From: an uncultured Oscillospiraceae bacterium
GTDB lineage: Bacteria > Bacillota > Clostridia > Oscillospirales > Ruminococcaceae
Assembly: GCA_905212515.1 (NCBI GenBank)
Contig: CAJMEU010000180.1
Coordinates: forward strand, 1-5,027
Reading direction: 5' to 3'
Length of the DNA stretch: 5,027 nt
Made by a program: the position numbers and the translations under genes. Below, in pieces: positions 1 to 4,904 of the stretch. How positions within the stretch are numbered: the stretch's first letter is position 1; every line of letters begins with the position of its first letter. The notes under the pieces are model-generated. The model saw only the letters and a list, made by a program, of their open reading frames with translations. It did no database searches and was not told the origin of the DNA.

Positions 1-4
1 GGTT

Positions 5-42
5 GCGCCTCGAAACAGGCCTGCGGGCCTAGTGCGAGGCGC
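5..42. repeat. Nested stem-loop at outer edge of left repeat copy
   Basis: Outer arms GCGCCTCG (5-12) and CGAGGCGC (35-42) are perfect 8-bp complements. Inside them AGGCC (17-21) and GGCCT (26-30) form a second 5-bp stem around a TGCG loop. The right-hand repeat copy carries a related but shorter hairpin in the matching place (GCGCCT 4745-4750 with AGGCGC 4767-4772), so this stem-loop appears to belong to the repeat family and to mark its distal end. It is not followed by a T-tract on either strand, so it does not read as a classical intrinsic terminator. Confidence 0.6.
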
Positions 43-232
43 GTGGGTCCGCTGCGTGCGGAACAGCGGCACTTTTCTGGGTACTCTTTTGGTGCCAAAA
101 GAGTACCGCTGCGCAGTCTCTTCGTTTTCGCGCCGCAAGGCGCGTTGTTATCTTTCGAAGATGGAACTTGTAAGGACAAGCGGCAATCAAACGCTGTGTC
201 CCATTCTTTGCGCAGCGTAGCGTAGCAAAAGA
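33..232 (-). repeat. Left copy of ~200-bp structured intergenic repeat
   Basis: This segment matches the reverse complement of 4555-4754 over 200 positions without gaps, with about 19 differences by hand count (about 90% identity). Strand is given as the direction in which it would be read from the upstream gene hisS, whose stop codon lies 40 nt away. It contains five stem-loops shared by both copies: CCGCTG/CAGCGG (49-54/64-69); a 13-bp stem (80-92/95-107); CGCGCC/GGCGCG closing a GCAA tetraloop (129-144); ATCTT/AAGAT (150-162); ACGCTG/CAGCGT (191-196/213-218). A weaker CTTGT/ACAAG stem at 167-180 is not fully conserved. There is no transposase and no recognised coding function. It may be a dispersed repeat acting at RNA 3' ends, a REP/BIME-like element, or a non-autonomous mobile element; the sequence does not decide. 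Confidence 0.85.
80..107. repeat. 28-bp palindrome in left repeat copy
   Basis: Arm GGTACTCTTTTGG (80-92) is the exact reverse complement of 95-107, separated only by TG. The identical palindrome, with central CA on the other strand, occurs at 4680-4707. It lacks a following T-run on either strand, so it is not a standard terminator, but it could form a strong RNA hairpin or a DNA cruciform. Confidence 0.85.
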
Positions 233-272
233 CACGCTGATCGTCCCAGGCCCCCCCGCAAAAGCGCGGCGC

Positions 273-1505
273 TTATGCCAGGGGCTTGACCTCGGGATAT
301 TTCTCGAAGAAGCAGGCGGCGCTGTAGCCGCTTTGCTGCAAACGGTCCAGTTGCTTGCCCACCTTTTTGGCCGCCTCCAGCACGGTGACCGTGTACTGCC
401 CGCGCAGACGGCCGGCGGTTTCCAGCACCGCCGCAAAATCCGCGCCGGCCGGGTACAGCAGCGCGCAGCGGGGCTTTTCGGCCGGGATCTGGTAGCCCTG
501 GTCCAGCAGGATGGCGCAGATGCGCTCGAACCCGATGGAGAAGCCCACGGCGGGCACGGGCTTGCCCAGGAACTTGCCGATCATATTGTCGTAACGGCCG
601 CCGCCGCCCACGGCGCCGCCGAAGGCCGGGCACGCCACCTCGAACACCATACCAGTGTAATAGCCCTGGCCGCGCACCAGGCTGGGCGTGTACACAATGT
701 CGTACTGGCCGCCGGACACCTTTTTCACTGTGTCCATCACGTACTGCACGGCCTGGCCGGGAGCCTTGTCCGCGCACAGGGCGGCCACGTCCTCCAGGCT
801 GAACGCCCCTTGGGCCAAAAAGCCTTCCAGCGCGGCCACCGCCGCGGCGGGGCAGCCCTTTTCCGTCAGCTCGGCCGAGACGCCCTGGGGGCCCACCTTG
901 TCCAGCTTGTCGAAGGTGATGCACACGCTGTCCAGCGTGTCCGGCGAAAAGCCGAAATGGGCCAGCATGCCGCGCAGCAGGCGCCGGTCGTTGATGCAGA
1001 TGTGGAAATCGTCAAAGCCGATGGCCAGCAGCGCCCGGGCCGTCACGTCGATCAGCTCCACCTCGGCGTTGGGGCTCTCGTCGCCCAGGATGTCGATGTC
1101 GCACTGCACGAACTCGCGCAGGCGGCCCTTCTGCGGGCGCTCGGCCCGGTAGACACGGTCGGTCTGGATGACCTTGAAGGGCGCGGGCAGCTGCTCTTTG
1201 TTGGCGGCGTAATAGCGCGAGAGGGGCAGCGTCAGGTCGTAGCGCAGGCCCATGTCGGCCAGGGCGCCGCCGGCGGCCAGGGCCTTGTCCAGCTTGTCGC
1301 CGCGCGTGAGCACCTTGAAGATCAGGTTTAAATTTTCGCCGCCCTCGGATTTATCCAGGTTTTCCAGGTCCTCCACGATGGGGGTGGAGATGCGCTCAAA
1401 CCCGGCGGCGCGGTAGGTTTCCAAAATTTTGCCCTGCACGTAGTCGCGCACGCGCATCTCGCGGGGCAGGTAGTCGTTCATGCCTTTCGGCGGGGTCGTT
1501 TTCAT
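273..1505 (-). CDS. hisS: Histidine--tRNA ligase (HisRS)
   Basis: This cytoplasmic class II aminoacyl-tRNA synthetase, 410 aa and presumably a homodimer, makes histidyl-tRNA from ATP, histidine and tRNA-His. Motif 1 lies near residues 33-49. Motif 2 contains Arg117 and the block RAERPQKGRLREF (120-132). The histidine-binding segment is LVRGQGYYTG (276-285), with the catalytic-type Arg278. GGGRYD (301-306) and PAVGFSIGFERI (318-329) follow, with motif 3 Arg328. LRYDLT (87-92), QCDIDI (134-139), NDRRLL (172-177) and KLDKV (200-204) resemble the eukaryotic/archaeal-type subgroup more than bacterial enzymes with LRPEGTA. The anticodon-binding tail (about 343-410) is short for the family, and the usual LDYY is QGYY. 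The start follows AAGGAG (1517-1522) at 11 nt, and its ATG overlaps the upstream stop as ATGA. HisZ, the HisG regulatory paralogue, is less likely because the catalytic arginines and a C-terminal domain are present. It is the last gene of its operon. Confidence 0.95.
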   Translation of the reverse strand: MKTTPPKGMNDYLPREMRVRDYVQGKILETYRAAGFERISTPIVEDLENLDKSEGGENLNLIFKVLTRGDKLDKALAAGGALADMGLRYDLTLPLSRYYAANKEQLPAPFKVIQTDRVYRAERPQKGRLREFVQCDIDILGDESPNAEVELIDVTARALLAIGFDDFHICINDRRLLRGMLAHFGFSPDTLDSVCITFDKLDKVGPQGVSAELTEKGCPAAAVAALEGFLAQGAFSLEDVAALCADKAPGQAVQYVMDTVKKVSGGQYDIVYTPSLVRGQGYYTGMVFEVACPAFGGAVGGGGRYDNMIGKFLGKPVPAVGFSIGFERICAILLDQGYQIPAEKPRCALLYPAGADFAAVLETAGRLRGQYTVTVLEAAKKVGKQLDRLQQSGYSAACFFEKYPEVKPLA

Positions 1506-2341
1506 GGACGGGTCTTCTCCTTCGGTTCTTTTTTCGTCTTGCCCTTATCTAGCTGCAGCCAGTCCCTGGCTTGGCGGAGGGCGTCGTCGTAGCGGGTGTG
1601 GTGCATCTTGGGGAACGCGCGCACCAGGCGGCGCGCCACGAGGTGGCGCTGGTCGGCCACTTCGGCGCGCAACAGGTCCATGCGGGCCGAGGCGTCCAGC
1701 TTCAGGCCGTCCACGTTCTCGTCCACGGCCAGGGCCGTGGTGCCCAGGCGCTGGCTGACCGCGTCGCTGCTTTCGCGCAGCAGACGGGCCACATCGTCGA
1801 TGGCGCCCAGGTCCCGGTTCATTTTGGTGATGGCCTTCACGGTGACGGCGAGGTCGCACAAAAAGGCGAGCAGCACCAGCGCGGCCAGCACATAACCCAG
1901 CACGCCGCCCAGGGGCGTGACGATGAGGCTGATGAAGCCCGTGACCAGCGGCTGGACGACGCGCATCACCACCACCACGCACAGGCCCCAGGCCAGGCTG
2001 AATTTCAGGCAGATGTAGCCGCCGATATTGAAGGGTTGATCGGAATAATCCCACCAGGAGGTGTGGAACAGCTTTTTCAGCGCCCAGCCGCCCACCAGCT
2101 CGATGGCGCTGGTGAGCACCATGCCGCCCAGGAACAGGGCCGGCAGGTTGCCGGAAAAGCCCGTGAGCGCCACGATGACCAGCACCATGCCGAAGCCGTA
2201 GATGGGGCACACGGGGCCGTTGAGAAAGCCGCGGTTGACGAACTGGCCGGTGTTGATGGTGCAAAAGCACACCTCCAGGCACCAGCCCAGCACGGCGTAT
2301 ACCGCGAAATACCAGAACAGCCAATAGAGGGACTGGGCCAT
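1502..2341 (-). CDS. PF06541-family integral membrane protein (putative ABC-transporter type IV family)
   Basis: A 279-aa membrane protein with about five hydrophobic segments (near residues 5-25, 45-63, 68-88, 110-133 and 138-168, numbered from the upstream ATG). A soluble, charged, helical C-terminal half (about 170-280) ends in a Lys/Pro-rich tail. NRGFLNGPVCPIYGFG (37-52), the WWDYS..PFNIGGYICLKF block (97-115) and FPKMHHTRYDDAL (244-256) are typical of this family as I recall it. Members are called putative ABC transporters, but no ATPase or Walker motif is present, and their function is not established. GGAGG (2346-2350) sits 1 nt from an ATG at 2344 and 4 nt from one at 2341, so I prefer 2341; starting at 2344 would add one Met. 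The start overlaps the upstream zinc-ribbon stop and the end overlaps the hisS start by 4 nt, so the three genes are probably translationally coupled. Confidence 0.88.
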   Translation of the reverse strand: MAQSLYWLFWYFAVYAVLGWCLEVCFCTINTGQFVNRGFLNGPVCPIYGFGMVLVIVALTGFSGNLPALFLGGMVLTSAIELVGGWALKKLFHTSWWDYSDQPFNIGGYICLKFSLAWGLCVVVVMRVVQPLVTGFISLIVTPLGGVLGYVLAALVLLAFLCDLAVTVKAITKMNRDLGAIDDVARLLRESSDAVSQRLGTTALAVDENVDGLKLDASARMDLLRAEVADQRHLVARRLVRAFPKMHHTRYDDALRQARDWLQLDKGKTKKEPKEKTRP

Positions 2342-2859
2342 CATGCCTCCCCGCCGTCGGGCGCGGCGTCTTCCGCAGGGGCGTCGCCGGCGGGGGCGGG
2401 GCGCTCCAGCCTGGCGCCGCAGGCGCAGCAGAAATTATCATCCCCGGCGCAGAGGTGGCCGCAGAAGGGGCAGGGCTCGCCCGCTTCCTCCTCTTCCGGC
2501 GCGGACGCGGACGCTTCCACTTCGGCCAGGCGGCGCTCGATGGCGTCCATCTGCTGGCCCAGCTGTTCGGCGTTCAAAAGCAGGGCGTCGATCACCTGCT
2601 GGGGGCTTTTCTCGCCCTCCTCGGTGGCCACGGTGTCCCGCACTTTGCCGGTGTGCAGCAGGAACATCATGCGGCCGATGTCGCTGAATACATCCTCCTG
2701 CTCGCCTGCCAGGCGGTTGTGCTCCAGGGCCATGCGCACGGCGTCGTATTTTTCGCTCACCACGTCCTTGGCGGCGCTGGCGGCGGCCATGGCTTTGTCG
2801 GCGGCGTCGCGGGCGGCGCCGGTCAGTTCCTGCAGGATCCGGGTCATGTTGCTGTCCAT
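2341..2859 (-). CDS. Coiled-coil protein with C-terminal zinc ribbon
   Basis: A 172-aa, probably soluble protein of unknown function. Residues 1-118 are predicted helical and rich in Ala, Glu, Gln and Leu, with likely coiled coil around 10-50 and 88-115. An acidic Glu stretch (122-125) precedes a zinc ribbon with CPFC (130-133) and CCAC (144-147). Cys130, Cys133, Cys144 and Cys147 give a C-x2-C-x10-C-x2-C pattern; Cys137 and Cys145 are extra. The tail is Ala/Pro/Asp-rich and looks disordered. There is no signal peptide or membrane segment. The start at 2859 is chosen because AAAGG (2869-2873) lies 9 nt upstream; the in-frame ATG at 2868 abuts that site and would add MVC. The open frame continues much further upstream, but only as antisense to dinB. 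It is the first gene of the operon and overlaps the membrane gene by one base. The ribbon could bind nucleic acid or protein; this is inference. Confidence 0.88.
   Translation of the reverse strand: MDSNMTRILQELTGAARDAADKAMAAASAAKDVVSEKYDAVRMALEHNRLAGEQEDVFSDIGRMMFLLHTGKVRDTVATEEGEKSPQQVIDALLLNAEQLGQQMDAIERRLAEVEASASAPEEEEAGEPCPFCGHLCAGDDNFCCACGARLERPAPAGDAPAEDAAPDGGEA
2346..2350 (-). promoter_or_regulatory. Shine-Dalgarno of the PF06541 gene
   Basis: GGAGG on the minus strand lies within the last codons of the zinc-ribbon gene. Spacing is 1 nt to the ATG at 2344 and 4 nt to the ATG at 2341, which favours the second ATG. Its place over the upstream stop fits coupled or re-initiating translation. 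Confidence 0.7.
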
Positions 2860-2868
2860 ACAAACCAT

Positions 2869-2873
2869 CCTTT
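2869..2873 (-). promoter_or_regulatory. Shine-Dalgarno of the zinc-ribbon gene
   Basis: AAAGG on the minus strand is 9 nt before the ATG at 2859 and directly touches the ATG at 2868. It therefore supports 2859 as the true start. Confidence 0.65.
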
Positions 2874-2902
2874 CCCTATAAGGCAAAAACTTCAAAAAAT
2901 AT

Positions 2903-2931
2903 ATTTCTATTTTAACACAAGATGTTATAAT
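2903..2931 (+). promoter_or_regulatory. dinB promoter with extended -10
   Basis: TATAAT (2926-2931) is a perfect -10 preceded by TG at 2923-2924, giving an extended -10. The position for a -35 at 17-bp spacing (2903-2908, ATTTCT) is poor, which fits an extended -10 promoter. The A/T-rich run at about 2885-2913 could serve as an UP element. Transcription would begin near 2938, leaving a leader of about 30 nt. No LexA-type box (CGAAC...GTTCG) is visible in the gap, so SOS control of dinB through a local site is not supported. Confidence 0.75.
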
Positions 2932-2937
2932 AAGCAA
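2909..2937 (-). promoter_or_regulatory. Promoter of the zinc-ribbon / PF06541 / hisS operon
   Basis: On the minus strand, TTGCTT (2932-2937) and TAAAAT (2909-2914) are separated by exactly 17 bp, and TGT directly upstream of the -10 (2915-2917) makes it an extended -10. Transcription would start near 2902, leaving a leader of about 43 nt before the ATG at 2859. Its spacer contains the -10 of the opposing dinB promoter, so the two sites cannot both be occupied by RNA polymerase. No T-box leader is possible in so short a 5' region, so hisS is apparently not T-box regulated from this promoter. Confidence 0.7.
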
Positions 2938-2967
2938 AGGGTATCTGAGAGGGAGTGGCGGGAAGAG

Positions 2968-4215
2968 ATGGCGGCACAGCGATGGGTGTTCCACTGCGAC
3001 TGCAACAGCTTCTACGCCTCGGTGGAGTTGCTGCACCGCCCCGAGCTGCGGGCCGTGCCCACCGCCGTGTGCGGCGATCCGGCCCACCGGCGGGGCATCA
3101 TCCTGGCCAAAAACGAGGCGGCGAAAAAATACGGCGTCCAGACCGCCGAGACCGTGTACAGCGCGCTGAAAAAGTGCCCGGAGCTGCATCTGCTGGCGCC
3201 CCACCACGACGAATACCGCCGCTACAGCCGCACGGGGAACGCCATCTACGCCGCGTATACCGACCGGGTGGAGCCCTTCGGCATCGACGAGAGCTGGCTG
3301 GACATGACCGGCACCTGGCATTTGTTCGGCGACAGCCCGGCGGCGGTGGCGGACCGCATCCGCCGCCAGGTGAAGGAGGAGACAGGCCTCACCCTCAGCG
3401 TGGGGGTCAGCTTCAACAAGGTGTTCGCCAAGCTGGGCTCGGACTACAAAAAGCCCGACGCCACCACGGTGATCGGGCCGGAGGACTGGAAAAGGATCGT
3501 GTGGCCGCTGCCCGTGGGTAGCCTGCTGTATGTGGGCGGCAGCGCCCGGCAGACCCTGGCCGGCCTGGGCGTGCGCACCATCGGCCAGCTGGCCGCGCAG
3601 GACCCGGAGACGCTGCGCCACACCCTGGGCAAGCTGGGCGCCGAGCTGAGCAATTATGCCCGCGGCCTGGACGACGCGCCCGTGCGCGGCGCGGACGAGC
3701 GGCCCGAGGTGAAAAGCGTGGGCAACAGCATGACCTTCGCGCGGGACCTTGTCACCCTGGACGACGTGCGCGCCGGCGCCGGCGCCCTGGCCGACGAGGT
3801 GGCGGCCCGCCTGCGGGGCCACGGGCTGTACTGCACGGCCGTGCAGGTAATCATCAAGGACACGCAGCTGAAAAGCATCAGCAGGCAAAAACAGCTGCCC
3901 CGGGCCAGCCACCTGGCGGCGGACATCGGCAAGGCCGCGGTGGAGCTGGTGCGGGGCAACTGGGACGGGCGGCCCATCCGCATGCTGAGCGTGACGGCGC
4001 TGGGCCTTACGGACGGCAGCCTTGTGCAGCTGTCCCTCTTTGACCAGGGCGGCGGCCCGGCGGACGGTAGGCGGGAAAATCTGGAGAAAAGCCTGGATGC
4101 CATCCGCCATAAATTCGGCAAACACGCCATCGCTTCGGCGGGCGTTTTGAACAATGACATCGGGCTCGCACCCATCGGGCTCCGGGAAAATGGAAAGGAA
4201 GAAGAACCATGGTAA
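2968..4215 (+). CDS. dinB: Y-family DNA polymerase IV (DinB type)
   Basis: A 415-aa, full-length error-prone translesion DNA polymerase. The first palm motif is HCDCNSFYASVE (9-20), with metal-binding Asp11 and Tyr16 at the steric-gate position that excludes ribonucleotides. FGIDESWLDMT (104-114) supplies Asp107 and Glu108. The family's template/nucleotide-contact segment is SVGVSFNKVFAKLGS (144-158) followed by KKPDATTVI (161-169). A helix-hairpin-helix thumb lies near 186-211, and the little-finger domain near 245-350. QLSLF (354-358) is a classic beta-clamp-binding motif, so the protein should act at the replication fork. A tail of about 57 residues follows. The start at 2968 is the only ATG near the first motif; AGGGAG (2950-2955) is 12 nt away, rather far, suggesting modest translation. 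The coding end overlaps the Dabb start by 7 nt. The DinB call is firm; subtype within Firmicutes Y-family enzymes is not settled. Confidence 0.96.
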   Translation: MAAQRWVFHCDCNSFYASVELLHRPELRAVPTAVCGDPAHRRGIILAKNEAAKKYGVQTAETVYSALKKCPELHLLAPHHDEYRRYSRTGNAIYAAYTDRVEPFGIDESWLDMTGTWHLFGDSPAAVADRIRRQVKEETGLTLSVGVSFNKVFAKLGSDYKKPDATTVIGPEDWKRIVWPLPVGSLLYVGGSARQTLAGLGVRTIGQLAAQDPETLRHTLGKLGAELSNYARGLDDAPVRGADERPEVKSVGNSMTFARDLVTLDDVRAGAGALADEVAARLRGHGLYCTAVQVIIKDTQLKSISRQKQLPRASHLAADIGKAAVELVRGNWDGRPIRMLSVTALGLTDGSLVQLSLFDQGGGPADGRRENLEKSLDAIRHKFGKHAIASAGVLNNDIGLAPIGLRENGKEEEPW

Positions 4216-4490
4216 CACATATTGTCATGTGGAAACTGAAAGACGGCGAGACGAAGGAGGGCGCGGGGCAGGAGATGAAAAAGCGCCTGGAGGGCCTGGT
4301 CGGCCAGGTGCCGGGCATGCTGGACGCGCGGGTGCACATCGGCTTCAGCGGGTATGACCTGGCGCTTGTGAGCCACCACGGGAGCCGTGCGGACCTGGAG
4401 GTGTACCAGTGCCATCCGGCCCACATGAAAGTGAAGGAGTATGTGCATGCGGTGATCGCCGAGCGGGCGTCCTGTGATTTTGAGGATTGA
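4209..4490 (+). CDS. Dabb (stress-responsive alpha/beta-barrel) domain protein
   Basis: A 93-aa single-domain protein of the Dabb family (PF07876), which forms ferredoxin-like dimeric alpha+beta barrels. Visible family features are the N-terminal HIVMWKLKDG strand (4-13), a helix with MKKRLEGLVGQVPG (23-36), GYDLALVS (48-55) and YQCHPAHMKV (66-75). Bacterial members are poorly characterised; some related barrels bind small molecules or act as enzymes, but no active site can be assigned here. It has no signal peptide or membrane segment. The ATG lies inside the last codons of dinB (7-nt overlap, different frame), preceded by AAAGGAA (4194-4200) at 8 nt, so it is well expressed relative to dinB on paper and shares its mRNA. 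A functional link to lesion bypass is only suggested by position. Confidence 0.93.
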   Translation: MVTHIVMWKLKDGETKEGAGQEMKKRLEGLVGQVPGMLDARVHIGFSGYDLALVSHHGSRADLEVYQCHPAHMKVKEYVHAVIAERASCDFED

Positions 4491-4554
4491 GGGACGGGGC
4501 GGTGCGGGCTGTTGATGCAGTGGCTTTGGCTAGGCTGTTGAAACGGTCAGGGGC
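4491..4554. other. Short spacer between Dabb gene and right repeat
   Basis: This stretch is GC-rich, with no open frame of note, no stem-loop plus T-run, and no recognisable terminator. From about 4524 it resembles 4905-4936 ahead of the third repeat copy (shared CTTTGGC and AGGCTGTT), so the repeat unit probably begins here rather than at 4555. Confidence 0.5.
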
Positions 4555-4754
4555 TCTTTTGCTACGCTACGCTGCGCAAGGAATGGGACACAGCGTTCGG
4601 GTACCGCTTGTCCTCGCAAGTTCCATCTTCGAAAGATGAGAACGCGCCATATGGCGCGATTACGAAAAGCGTGCGCAGCGGTACTCTTTTGGCACCAAAA
4701 GAGTACCCAGAAAAGTGCCGCTGTTTCGCATGCAGCGGACCCACGCGCCTCGCA
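4555..4754 (+). repeat. Right (inverted) copy of ~200-bp structured repeat
   Basis: This is the ungapped inverted partner of 33-232, about 90% identical, and lies 64 nt beyond the Dabb stop codon in the same orientation relative to its upstream gene as the left copy has to hisS. All five stems are intact: 4569-4574/4591-4596; 4625-4629/4633-4637 (CATCTT/AAGATG when read one base wider); 4643-4648/4653-4658; 4680-4692/4695-4707; 4718-4723/4733-4738. The loop at 4649-4652 is ATAT, where the left copy has GCAA read on its own strand, so loop sequence changes while the stem is kept. An ORF of about 60 codons runs through both copies but has no ribosome-binding site or family match I recognise. 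Confidence 0.85.
4680..4707. repeat. 28-bp palindrome in right repeat copy
   Basis: Arms 4680-4692 (GGTACTCTTTTGG) and 4695-4707 are perfect complements around CA. The palindrome is the same as at 80-107, only the central dinucleotide reading TG or CA according to strand. Confidence 0.85.
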
Positions 4755-4809
4755 GGGCGCCCCGGCAGGCGCGGCCGTTTTTCCCTGGCATCTTCGTTGC
4801 TCCGTCCTA

Positions 4810-4835
4810 GCGAACGCAAAAAGCAAAGCGTTCGC
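4810..4835. repeat. Inverted repeat, 8-bp arms
   Basis: GCGAACGC (4810-4817) and GCGTTCGC (4828-4835) are perfect complements around a 10-nt A-rich loop. It lies in the gene-free stretch between the second and third repeat copies. There is no T-run after it. The GAAC...GTTC core faintly recalls a LexA box, but the spacing is far too long. Confidence 0.6.
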
Positions 4836-4862
4836 CTTCACGGCCTCACGTGCGCTGCCAGT

Positions 4863-4888
4863 CGCCCGCCGCCCCCCATGGGCGGGCG
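4863..4888. repeat. Inverted repeat, GC-rich 8-bp arms
   Basis: CGCCCGCC (4863-4870) pairs perfectly with GGCGGGCG (4881-4888) across a 10-nt loop. It sits shortly before the third repeat copy. The stem is strong, but only GAGGGTAAG follows, so a standard intrinsic terminator is not shown. Confidence 0.6.
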
Positions 4889-4904
4889 AGGGTAAGTGCT
4901 GTGC

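Noticed and set aside
250..270. Intrinsic terminator for hisS
   Set aside because: Only a short CCGC/GCGG stem is possible, and reading the minus strand it is followed by a G-run, not a T-run.
333..1331. Plus-strand open frame of about 330 codons opposite hisS
   Set aside because: Antisense shadow of hisS with biased His/Gln/Ala/Gly composition, no ribosome-binding site and no recognisable domain.
1571..2881. Plus-strand open frame of about 436 codons opposite the PF06541 and zinc-ribbon genes
   Set aside because: It is antisense to two supported, coupled genes with family motifs; its composition is typical of a GC-rich shadow frame.
2913..2927. TAACA...TGTTA dyad as a LexA (SOS) operator for dinB
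   Set aside because: It does not resemble the Gram-positive CGAAC...GTTCG or the Gram-negative CTGT...ACAG box, and it is explained by the two mirrored extended -10 elements.
2860..4218. Minus-strand open frame extending the zinc-ribbon protein upstream to about 625 aa across dinB
   Set aside because: It is antisense to a clear full-length DinB with all catalytic motifs. The extension is low-complexity and rich in His, Ala, Gln and Arg, as expected from GC-rich antisense DNA, and a good start with a ribosome-binding site exists at 2859.
33..4754. Composite transposon bounded by the inverted repeats
   Set aside because: There is no transposase or integrase, the cargo is housekeeping-like genes, and a third copy of the repeat lies outside the pair, as expected for a dispersed intergenic family.
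4608..4895. Plus-strand open frame of 95 codons across the right repeat and downstream spacer
   Set aside because: It translates the repeat and palindromes, has no ribosome-binding site, and the left copy is not read in the same product beyond the repeat.
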